From DP-19 sp041488235 (GTDB lineage Bacteria; Desulfobacterota; Binatia; UTPRO1): DNA of 16,896 nucleotides. Numbering within the stretch: position 1 is the stretch's first letter; each line of letters opens with the position of its first letter. The notes under the pieces are model-generated. The model searched no databases. It had not been told where the DNA came from and was given only the letters and a program-made list of their open reading frames with translations. The translations under genes were made by a program, and so were the position numbers. Of this stretch, positions 6,231 through 12,890 are shown piece by piece. The stretch is from NCBI GenBank assembly GCA_041488235.1, contig JBGPOW010000084.1, positions 1 to 16,896 on the forward strand. The letters are read 5' to 3'.

Positions 6231-7460
6231 ATGGATCTCGAGCTGAACGACACCGAGCGCATGCTGCGCGACACCTTCCGCGACTTCTTCACCCGCGAGA
6301 TCGAGCCGCACGTCCCGGCGATGGAGCACGGCGAGCTCCTCCCCTACGACCTCATGCGCCACATGCATCGCACGCTCGGCCTCGACGCGCTCCTGCAATC
6401 CGCCGGCGCCCGCCGCGCGCCCCACGGGGGCGAGCCCCACGGGGGCAAGCGGACGGCGGACGCGAATGCCGCAGCGTCCGAGGCCGGCGCCGCCTTCGGC
6501 CTCGACGCCAACGTCGCGCGCTACGCACGCACCACCTTCAGCGCGGAGATGGCACGCGTCAGCCCGTCGTTCGCGCTCAGCTACGGCGCGAGCGTGGGGC
6601 TCTTCGCGGGCAACGTCCTCGGCAAGGGCACAGCGGAGCAGATCGAGCGTTTCGCGCGACCCGTCTTGCGCACCGAGAAGATCGGCGCCTGGGGTTTGAC
6701 CGAGCCCGGCGCGGGCAGCGACGCGCTCCGCGGCATGCGCACGACCGCGCGTCGCGACGGCGACCACTACGTGCTGAACGGCAGCAAGACGTTCATCACC
6801 AATGCGCCGTGCGCCGACGTCTTCTTGATCTACGCGCGCGCCGACGACGGCGCGATCCAGCCGTTCATCGTCGAGCGCGGCACACCCGGGCTCTCGACCG
6901 GTCCGGCGATGAAGAAGATGGGCATGCGCGGCTCGCCGACGGGCGAGGTCTTCCTCGACGACGTGCGCGTGCCGGCCGATCAGCTCCTCGGCGGCGGCGT
7001 CCGCGAGCGCGATCACGTGAAGGCGAGCCTCGCCGTCGAGCGCGGCGGCCTCTCGGTCATGTCCTACGGCATCGCCGAGCGCTGCTTCGAGATCGCCCGC
7101 GACTACGCGCGCGAACGCCGGCAATTCGGCCAGCCGATCGCGAATTTCCAGCTCGTGCAGGGGCGGCTCGCGCGCATGTACGTCGCGCTCTCCAACTGCC
7201 GCCGCATCGTCTACGCCGATTGGCTCGCCGGCCGCACGCTGAAGGAGTCGCTCGCCGACGTCTGCGCCGCGAAGCTCTACTGCGCGGAGATGGGCACGTT
7301 CGTCGCCTTCGAGGCGATCCACGTCCTCGCCGGGAACGGCTACATGGAGGAGTACGTCGTCGAGCGCCTGGCGCGCGACGCGAAGCTCATCGAGCTCGGC
7401 GGCGGCACGACCGAGATGCAGATCCTGACGATCGCCCGCGCGCTGCTCGGCACGGCGTAG
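6231..7460 (+). CDS. Acyl-CoA dehydrogenase, IVD-like active site
   Basis: FAD-dependent dehydrogenase that introduces the alpha-beta double bond into an acyl-CoA. From ATG 6231 (AAGGA 7 nt upstream) it is 409 aa. Family blocks are clear: GLTEPGAGSDALRGMRTTA at 155-173, NGSKTFITNA at 183-192, GMRGSPTGEVFLDDVRVP at 231-248, RRQFGQPIANFQLVQGRLA at 296-314, and the C-terminal GGGTTEMQILTIARALLG. The usual catalytic Glu of the EGT motif is replaced by Gly (GGT, near 392). Glu270 in LAVERGGL sits where isovaleryl-CoA and long-chain enzymes carry their catalytic base, which points to a branched- or long-chain substrate. About 25 residues longer than most members because of an insertion at about 57-85 that includes PHGGEPHGGK. 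First gene of a close + strand run with rnhA 7 nt downstream. Confidence 0.92.
   Translation: MDLELNDTERMLRDTFRDFFTREIEPHVPAMEHGELLPYDLMRHMHRTLGLDALLQSAGARRAPHGGEPHGGKRTADANAAASEAGAAFGLDANVARYARTTFSAEMARVSPSFALSYGASVGLFAGNVLGKGTAEQIERFARPVLRTEKIGAWGLTEPGAGSDALRGMRTTARRDGDHYVLNGSKTFITNAPCADVFLIYARADDGAIQPFIVERGTPGLSTGPAMKKMGMRGSPTGEVFLDDVRVPADQLLGGGVRERDHVKASLAVERGGLSVMSYGIAERCFEIARDYARERRQFGQPIANFQLVQGRLARMYVALSNCRRIVYADWLAGRTLKESLADVCAAKLYCAEMGTFVAFEAIHVLAGNGYMEEYVVERLARDAKLIELGGGTTEMQILTIARALLGTA
6419..6446 (+). repeat. In-frame tandem 15-bp palindromic repeat, two copies (second locus)
   Basis: Two copies of GCCCC-ACG-GGGGC lie at 6419-6431 and 6434-6446, separated by GA, encoding PHGGE-PHGGK inside an insertion of the acyl-CoA dehydrogenase. 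The layout (13-bp hairpin, ACG loop, GA spacer, two copies) is identical to 3751-3778. The innermost stem pair is C-G here and T-A there. Confidence 0.8.
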
Positions 7461-7467
7461 ACTCGCG

Positions 7468-7938
7468 ATGACGCACGTGACGATCCATACCGACGGCGCG
7501 TGCCATGGGAACCCGGGTCCCGGCGGGTGGGCGGCGGTGCTCGTCGCCGGTACGCATCGGCGCGAGATCAGCGGCTACGAGCCGCAGACGACGAACAACC
7601 GCATGGAGCTGCGTGCCGCCATCGAGGCGTTGCGCGCGCTGCGCGAGCGCTGCGAGATCGATTTGCACACCGACTCGCAGTATCTCCGCAATGGCATGGA
7701 GCAGTGGCTTCCGAAGTGGAAGCGCAACCAATGGCGCACCGCCGATCGAAAGCCGGTGAAGAACGTCGATCTGTGGCAGCTCCTCGATGCCGCCGCGGAC
7801 GCACACGTCGTGCGCTGGCACTGGGTACGCGGCCACGACGGTCACGCCGAGAACGAGCGCTGCGATCTCCTCGCGAACGAAGCCATTCGCGCCCGCCACG
7901 GCGTCGGTACGCCAGTGCTGGGGAGCGAGCCCACGTGA
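7468..7938 (+). CDS. rnhA: Ribonuclease HI
   Basis: Endonuclease that cuts the RNA strand of RNA:DNA hybrids, removing primers and R-loops in the cytoplasm. The 156 aa length matches E. coli RNase HI (155). The catalytic set is complete: Asp9 (HTDGACHGNPGPGGW), Glu47 (NNRMELRAAIEAL), Asp69 (HTDSQYLRNGMEQW) and Asp133 (HAENERCDLLA), with the mobile His123 in VRGHDGH. The basic handle region (WKRNQWRTADRKPVKNVDLW) that binds the hybrid is present. It begins 7 nt after the acyl-CoA dehydrogenase stop and overlaps the following GNAT gene by 4 nt (GTGA), so the three are probably co-transcribed. Confidence 0.97.
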   Translation: MTHVTIHTDGACHGNPGPGGWAAVLVAGTHRREISGYEPQTTNNRMELRAAIEALRALRERCEIDLHTDSQYLRNGMEQWLPKWKRNQWRTADRKPVKNVDLWQLLDAAADAHVVRWHWVRGHDGHAENERCDLLANEAIRARHGVGTPVLGSEPT

Positions 7939-8384
7939 ACCAGTCGAGCGAGTGGCGCCGCGGCGAGTATGTGATCAGCACCGACCCGGCGCGCCTCGAT
8001 CGTGCGCTGATCCACGACTTCCTGACGCGGGAGTCGTACTGGGCGGCCGACATTCCCGAGCACGTCGTCGCGCGCGCGCTCGAACACTCGCTCTGCTTCG
8101 GGCTCTACGCACCGACGGGCCAAGTCGGCTTGGCGCGCGTCGTGACCGACCATGCAACGGTTGCATACCTCGCCGACGTCTTCGTCCTGCCGGCGCACCG
8201 CGGGCACGGGCTCGGGAAGTGGCTGATGGAGATCGTCGTCGCGCATCCTGCCCTGCAGGGACTTCGCCGCTTTCTCCTGAACACGCGCGATGCCCACGGG
8301 CTGTACCGTCAATTCGGATTCACGAGCCTGGCGAGCGCCGAGTGGGCGATGGAGCGCTTCGACCCCGACGTCTACCGACGCTGA
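7935..8384 (+). CDS. GNAT family N-acetyltransferase
   Basis: Small acetyl-CoA-dependent acyltransferase of unknown substrate, 149 aa. The GTG start at 7935 overlaps the rnhA stop (GTGA). The acetyl-CoA loop is visible as VLPAHRGHGLGKWLM (the R/Q-x-x-G-x-G/A motif), preceded by the beta-strand block ARVVTDHATVAYLADVFV. The C-terminal block LLNTRDAHGLYRQFGF is the usual motif B with the catalytic-site Tyr. The open frame continues upstream of 7935 but overlaps rnhA in another frame and is not credible. Sequence resembles the broad class of single-domain GNATs annotated only by family; a substrate cannot be assigned. Confidence 0.93.
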   Translation: MNQSSEWRRGEYVISTDPARLDRALIHDFLTRESYWAADIPEHVVARALEHSLCFGLYAPTGQVGLARVVTDHATVAYLADVFVLPAHRGHGLGKWLMEIVVAHPALQGLRRFLLNTRDAHGLYRQFGFTSLASAEWAMERFDPDVYRR

Positions 8385-8405
8385 GGCGAGAGCGCGCCCG
8401 GAGGG

Positions 8406-9782
8406 ATGCCCGGGAGTCGCCGCGCCGCCGGTAACCTGGCGCGGTCGCGCAGTGTCGTGCTACGCCGTCCGGGCTTGACGCGTTCGACGATCACCCCCGG
8501 CTACGCGCGTTACGTCCTCGCGCTCCTCTTCGTCGCCTACGTCTTCAACTTCATCGACCGTCAGATCCTCGCGATCCTGCTCCAACCGATCAAGGAGGAG
8601 CTGCAGGTCTCCGACTCGGCGATGGGGCTCCTCACCGGCATCGCGTTCGCGCTCTTCTTCACGTGCGCCAGCATCCCGATCGCGCGGCTCGCGGATCGGC
8701 GGTCGCGACGTGGGATCATCGCCGTCGGCCTTGCGGTGTGGAGCGTGCTTACGGCCGCGTCGGGGCTCGTGCGGTCGTTCGCGCAGCTGGCGATCTTGCG
8801 ATTCGGCGTCGGCGTCGGCGAGGCGGCATTCGTTCCGCCGTCGCATTCGCTGCTCGCCGACTATTTCCCCGTCGAACGGCGCGCGACGGCGATGGCGGTC
8901 TTCTCGATGGGCGTCCACGTCGGGCTCGCGTTCGGCTTCCTCGTCGGCGGCTGGGTCGCGCAGTTCTTCGGCTGGCGCACGGCGCTCATCGTCGTCGGCC
9001 TACCCGGCCTCGCGGTGGCGCTTGTCGTGCGCCTGACGGTGCACGAGCCGCCACGGGGTCACGCCGACGCGGCGCACGGCGCCGCGCATCGGCATCCTGC
9101 GCACGGCACCGATGAACCGGAGCCGATCGGCGCGGCGCTGCGTGTGCTCTGGTCGCTGCGCTCGTTTCGTCATCTCGCGCTCGCCGCGGCGTTTCACTCC
9201 TTCGGCGGCTACGCGTTCGCGATCTGGGGACCGACTTTCTTCGTGCGCGTGCACGGCATGGCGATCGGCGAGCTCGGCACCTGGCTCGGCTGCATACTCG
9301 GCCTCGGCGGCGGCGCCGGCGCGATCCTCGGCGGCGTGCTCGCCGACCGCCTCGGCGCGCGCGACGCGCGGCTGCAGCTCTACATCCCCGCCGCGGCCGT
9401 GCTCGTGCAGCTGCCGTTCGCGTTCGCGACGCTCTTCTGGCCGACGCCGCATCCCGCGCTGCTCTTCCTCATTCCCTCGGCCGTCCTCAGCGCGATCTGG
9501 TTCGGCCCGGTCTTCTCGTTGACGCAGACGCTCGTCCGTCCGACGATGCGCGCGACGACGTCCGCCGTCCTGCTCTTCGTCATCAACATCATCGGCCTCG
9601 GCCTCGGGCCGCTCGCGGTCGGCATACTGAACGACGTGCTCGCCGCGTCGTACGGTGCCCACGCCGTCCGCTATTCGCTGCTGATCCTCGGCATCGCCAA
9701 CGTGCTCGCCGCGGCGCATTTCGCCGCTGCCGCGCGCAGCATCCGCCACGACCTCGCCCGCGCAGAGGCAGACCGCCGATAA
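8406..9782 (+). CDS. MFS transporter, spinster-like
   Basis: Twelve-segment inner-membrane transporter of the major facilitator superfamily, 458 aa. The first segment has NFIDRQILAILLQPIKEEL and loop 2-3 has the MFS signature ARLADRRSRRGII, both typical of spinster-like members (bacterial relatives of Spns lipid transporters). The second half carries GGVLADRLGARDARLQLY, the mirrored motif. The central loop between halves is His-rich (HEPPRGHADAAHGAAHRHPA). The start is unclear: ATG 8406 has GGAGGG almost touching it, and a TTG at 8475 would begin 9 residues before the first conserved motif. The first 23 residues are poorly protein-like. The final codons and stop lie in the left arm of the palindrome at 9768-9892. 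Substrate unknown. Confidence 0.9.
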   Translation: MPGSRRAAGNLARSRSVVLRRPGLTRSTITPGYARYVLALLFVAYVFNFIDRQILAILLQPIKEELQVSDSAMGLLTGIAFALFFTCASIPIARLADRRSRRGIIAVGLAVWSVLTAASGLVRSFAQLAILRFGVGVGEAAFVPPSHSLLADYFPVERRATAMAVFSMGVHVGLAFGFLVGGWVAQFFGWRTALIVVGLPGLAVALVVRLTVHEPPRGHADAAHGAAHRHPAHGTDEPEPIGAALRVLWSLRSFRHLALAAAFHSFGGYAFAIWGPTFFVRVHGMAIGELGTWLGCILGLGGGAGAILGGVLADRLGARDARLQLYIPAAAVLVQLPFAFATLFWPTPHPALLFLIPSAVLSAIWFGPVFSLTQTLVRPTMRATTSAVLLFVINIIGLGLGPLAVGILNDVLAASYGAHAVRYSLLILGIANVLAAAHFAAAARSIRHDLARAEADRR

Positions 9783-9892
9783 GGGCCCATCTGCTGCGTT
9801 GCTCGGTCGCCGGGCTTGTGCGGCGTAGCTCCGCTACGCCTCCGCGCCCGGCTCGCTCGCGCCTTGCATCTGGACCCTTCTCGGCGGTCTGC
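9768..9892. repeat. 125-bp palindromic repeat at the MFS gene end
   Basis: A near-symmetric palindrome centred at about 9830. The outer arms match at 17 of 18 positions (9768-9785 with 9875-9892), and the centre is a perfect 8-bp stem with a 3-nt loop (GGCGTAGC-TCC-GCTACGCC, 9822-9840). The left arm contains the last four codons and stop of the MFS gene. Inside, on the - strand, are GCAAGGCGCGA (9857-9867) and GAGCAACGCAGC (9793-9804), the same boxes as in the MITE at 6037. RNA from it would fold into a long hairpin over the stop codon, so it may end or protect the transcript. It has no recognised name here. Confidence 0.7.
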
Positions 9893-10179
9893 TCGGCGCC
9901 GTAGAGCGAAGAAAAGCTCGCTCGCTGCGCTCGCATCGCGGAACGGAGCTGGCTCGCTGGCGCTCGCGACGCGGCGAGTTGGAAATGCTCGCGGCGCCCG
10001 ACGTGAACGATCGCCGGTATTGCGACGGGGTAGCGGGTCGGTGAAGCGCGCATAAAGAGCGAGCCATTACGATCTTTACCCCAGTACGCAGTACGGAACG
10101 TCTAATGCCTGCCCGGTGCCCCGTGCGAGCGATCCTCGCGCGGAGCCGACCGGCTACCCCGTCGCGCAGCGACGCTCGT
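9893..10179. other. Non-coding stretch between the MFS gene and plsB
   Basis: About 290 bp with no credible gene. The first 130 bp are rich in CTCGC and GCTCGC words and may be decayed repeat sequence. The open frames here give only low-complexity Arg/Ser/Ala products. A pair of inverted repeats occupies 10022-10165, and a short direct repeat AGTACGCAGTACGG lies near 10083. The convergent MFS and plsB genes both end here. No hairpin followed by a T-run was seen. Confidence 0.5.
10022..10165. repeat. 144-bp region bounded by 20-bp inverted repeats
   Basis: The 20-bp arms at 10022-10041 and 10146-10165 are reverse complements with one mismatch (GCGACGGGGTAGC at the left, GCTACCCCGTCGC at the right). 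The 104 bp between them shows no frame and little further pairing. It ends 14 bp before the plsB stop. No target duplication is evident (flanks GTATT and GCAGC). It could be a small MITE with outward GCGAC termini or a decayed insertion. Confidence 0.55.
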
Positions 10180-12594
10180 TTAAATCAGGCCGGCGCGGCG
10201 GCTGGCGACTAGGGCGTCGATGGCGTCTAGGCGGCGGACAGCGGCGCGGATTTCGTCGGCGAAGGTGTGGCGGCGGGCGGTGAGGGTGGAGCGGTCGGCG
10301 TCCGACGGGGCGGTGGGAGGGACGAGACCGCGGTTGCGGGCCAAGCGGAGGGCGGTTGTGAAGAGGATCTTGGAGACCGACTCGTGGCTGCGGAGGCGGC
10401 GTTGGAGGTCGTATTGTTTGCCGCGCGCGATGCAGCTCGCGAGGAAGGCGGGTTCGTCGAATGGGGCGCTCGGGTCGACGCGCTCGAGGGCGTCGGCGAC
10501 GACGCGGTAGGCGTCGAGGAACGGGCGCAGCACGCGATGCGCCGAGAATGGCTTGAAGCGGCGGACGAGGGCATGGATCGCGGTGCTGCCGGCGGCGACG
10601 GCCGCTTCCCAGTCGGGGTCGTGGCCGCTGATCTCGGCGCGCAGCTCGGCACGGAAGGCGTCCTTCTCGGCGAAGAAGAACTCGAATTTCAAGAGATCGC
10701 GGAGGCGCATCGCCTCGTCCCAGAAGGCCGCGGTCGGATCGGCGACGCCGTCCTCGGCGGCGGCGAGGAGCGCGAGCTCGGCAATCGCGCCATTCACGAA
10801 GAAATGAATGATCGTGTTGCGATAATAGGCGGCGGTCAGGTGCTGATTGGCGCCGATCGCGTACACCGCTTCGGGACCTTCCGCGAAGCGCGCGACGACG
10901 CCGCTTCCCACCAGCGCATCGAGCGCGCGTTGCAAACCGTCGGACGTGGTGAGCTCGCGCAGGTCGGTCGTCGTCGGGAGGCGGCGACGGCGGACGTACG
11001 CGACGATGTTCTGCAGCGCGGCGGCGGTCTCGTCGAGCGTGAGCGCGCGGTCGCCGACGCCGAGGAGCGCGAGCGTCACGAGCGACGTCGGCGTGATCGG
11101 CGTGACGCGATTGATCCGCACGGCGACCTCGAACGCGAGTTTCTGCACCGCGAGGCTGCGCTCGTCGGGATTCGGCTCCGCGCCCGGGTCGGGCGGCCCG
11201 AGCGCCTGCTGCAACGAGATCGGCTCGCCGAACCGGATGTGGATGTCGCCGTAGCGACGCTGCAACGAGCGGACAAGACGCAGAAACCAGCCGAAGCTCT
11301 CGCGCTGCTTGGCGGCGCCGCGCTGCTCGGCGACGTAGTCGCCGACGTCCTGAATCTGGTCGTACGCGATCGAGGTCGGGATCAAGTAGACGTCCTCGCT
11401 CTTGCGGCGGCGGTACGCGTCGACGACGTAGGCGAGCATGCCGAACTTCGGCGGCAGGAGCTTGCCCGCGCGCGACCGGCCGCCCTCGATGTACCACTCG
11501 AGGGAGAAACGTTTTTCGATCAAATAATCGATGTACTGCCGCAGGACGTGCTTGTAGACGGCATTGTCTTTGAAGCTGCGGCGGATGAAGAAGACGCCGC
11601 TCCGGCGCACCAGCGGACCGACGGGAAAGAAATTCATGTTGATACCGCCGGCGGTGTGGTTCGGCGGGTGTCCGTTCTCGTGCAGCGCGTATTGCAGCAC
11701 GAGGTGGTCGAGGTTCGACTTGTGCGACGGGAGGAACACGACCGGATAGCGCTGCGTCAGCGCCTCGACCGCCTCCAGTTGCGCGCGGTCGTAATGGAGC
11801 GCCTCGCCGTAGCCGCGGGTGTAGAGGAGGCGGATCAGGTGCGCGGTGAGGTCGATGACGTATGGGCTGTGCCGCGCCGCGATCTCGCGCAGGTACTTCG
11901 CCGCCTCGCGCGCGACCGCGGCCTCCGGACGGCCGAGCTCACGCGCGAGGCGCGCGACGCCGCCGCGAAATGCCGGCCGCGCGAGGATGTCCTCGTGGAC
12001 GAAGCGCGGAACTTTGTAGCGCGCGCCGCGCAGGCGACGCTCGGCGCGCTCGCACGCCAAGACCGCTTGACGGACGACGAACTCGGCAAGGCCCGTCGTC
12101 TGCGCGGCGTCGACCCCGCCGGCCCGCCGCCACCGCTCGCGGAGATCCGAGATCGGCGCCGGCTCGCCGACGACGATGCGGCAGCGCTCCGGATACCGCC
12201 GCCGCACCCAGCGCTGGCGCAGGCGCCCCGGATCGCGCGGATCGCCGAGGGTCACGAGGTCGGACAAACGGGCCTCGCGCTTGCCGTTCACGTCGCCGGG
12301 GTGCCAGGAGACGCGCAGCGGCGCCAACAGCGGGTCGTCGCCGGTCGCGAGGCGTGCTTCGAGCCGCGGGTCGAGGCGCCGCCGCCGTCCGCGACGCGAC
12401 GGCGGGATCCGAATCGTCTCGACCTCGGCGGGCGAAATGTGCGCCGGTTTGGCGCGATTGATCCAATCCTCGAGCAGGCGACGCTCGAAACCGCTCGCGG
12501 CGTCGATCAGAAAGACGACACGATTGCCGTTCGGGGCGGGCCACGCCGCCTCTTCGGTCGGCGGGGTAGCGGCATGCGGGGAAGCGACGGTCAC
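10180..12594 (-). CDS. plsB: Glycerol-3-phosphate 1-O-acyltransferase PlsB
   Basis: Inner-membrane enzyme that acylates sn-glycerol-3-phosphate at position 1, the first step of phospholipid synthesis. The protein is 804 aa (E. coli PlsB is 807). The four acyltransferase motifs are intact and in order: I, SHKSNLDH with His291 and Asp296; II, GGINMNFFPVGPLVRRSG then FFIRRSF; III, WYIEGGRSRAGK with Glu370; IV, VYLIPTSIAYDQ. These sit about 15 residues earlier than in E. coli, as expected. The start is GTG at 12594 with no strong ribosome site. It stands alone on the - strand, divergent from the Cys-rich gene. A long open frame covers its antisense strand but is a GC-rich shadow. Confidence 0.96.
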   Translation of the reverse strand: MTVASPHAATPPTEEAAWPAPNGNRVVFLIDAASGFERRLLEDWINRAKPAHISPAEVETIRIPPSRRGRRRRLDPRLEARLATGDDPLLAPLRVSWHPGDVNGKREARLSDLVTLGDPRDPGRLRQRWVRRRYPERCRIVVGEPAPISDLRERWRRAGGVDAAQTTGLAEFVVRQAVLACERAERRLRGARYKVPRFVHEDILARPAFRGGVARLARELGRPEAAVAREAAKYLREIAARHSPYVIDLTAHLIRLLYTRGYGEALHYDRAQLEAVEALTQRYPVVFLPSHKSNLDHLVLQYALHENGHPPNHTAGGINMNFFPVGPLVRRSGVFFIRRSFKDNAVYKHVLRQYIDYLIEKRFSLEWYIEGGRSRAGKLLPPKFGMLAYVVDAYRRRKSEDVYLIPTSIAYDQIQDVGDYVAEQRGAAKQRESFGWFLRLVRSLQRRYGDIHIRFGEPISLQQALGPPDPGAEPNPDERSLAVQKLAFEVAVRINRVTPITPTSLVTLALLGVGDRALTLDETAAALQNIVAYVRRRRLPTTTDLRELTTSDGLQRALDALVGSGVVARFAEGPEAVYAIGANQHLTAAYYRNTIIHFFVNGAIAELALLAAAEDGVADPTAAFWDEAMRLRDLLKFEFFFAEKDAFRAELRAEISGHDPDWEAAVAAGSTAIHALVRRFKPFSAHRVLRPFLDAYRVVADALERVDPSAPFDEPAFLASCIARGKQYDLQRRLRSHESVSKILFTTALRLARNRGLVPPTAPSDADRSTLTARRHTFADEIRAAVRRLDAIDALVASRRAGLI

Positions 12595-12890
12595 GCTCGG
12601 TAGCAGCCTCGAGTCGTCCTCTCGCAGATGTCGAGCATGTCGATCAAGCCGCGGAGCGGCACACAGGGTTGGCTATAGCAGGCTCGCGCCGCACCGCGTT
12701 TATGTCCATGTAACACTCAGATCATCTGTCACTTTTCCGTAGCTCTGCGGAAGATTTTGTGTCAAGGTCCGGGCGCTCGTCTCCGTTTCGAGTGCGACAT
12801 GCAGCGGGGCAGGACTCCCGCCGGGGTGCCGTGATCGTTCGCGATCGCCCGGTCGACCGCTGCTCGTTTCACGTATCGAGGAGGATGGTC
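12595..12890. other. Divergent intergenic region between plsB and the Cys-rich gene
   Basis: About 296 bp that must hold both promoters. A locally AT-richer stretch at 12700-12762 is the most likely control region. No convincing -35/-10 pair was found on either strand. The open frame of the Cys-rich gene extends back to 12759, but that part lacks protein character and the ribosome site lies at 12877-12884. Confidence 0.5.
12710..12752. promoter_or_regulatory. Candidate operator: two short dyads
   Basis: Two dyads sit in the AT-richer part of the divergent region. The first is GTAACA-N11-TGTCAC (12710-12732), one mismatch in six. The second is TTCCGTAG-CT-CTGCGGAA (12735-12752), an 18-bp palindrome with one mismatched pair, followed by GATTTTGT. 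Either could bind a dimeric regulator, or the second could act as a weak terminator. No regulator family is recognised. Confidence 0.25.

Noticed and set aside
9783..10067. Short open frames between the MFS gene and plsB as small genes
   Set aside because: They run through palindromic repeat sequence, occur on both strands, lack ribosome sites and give low-complexity Arg/Ser products.
10267..12603. Very long open frame (about 778 codons) antisense to plsB
   Set aside because: It is the codon-position shadow of a GC-rich gene. The product is Arg/Ala/Glu-rich without domains, while plsB on the other strand has all its catalytic motifs.
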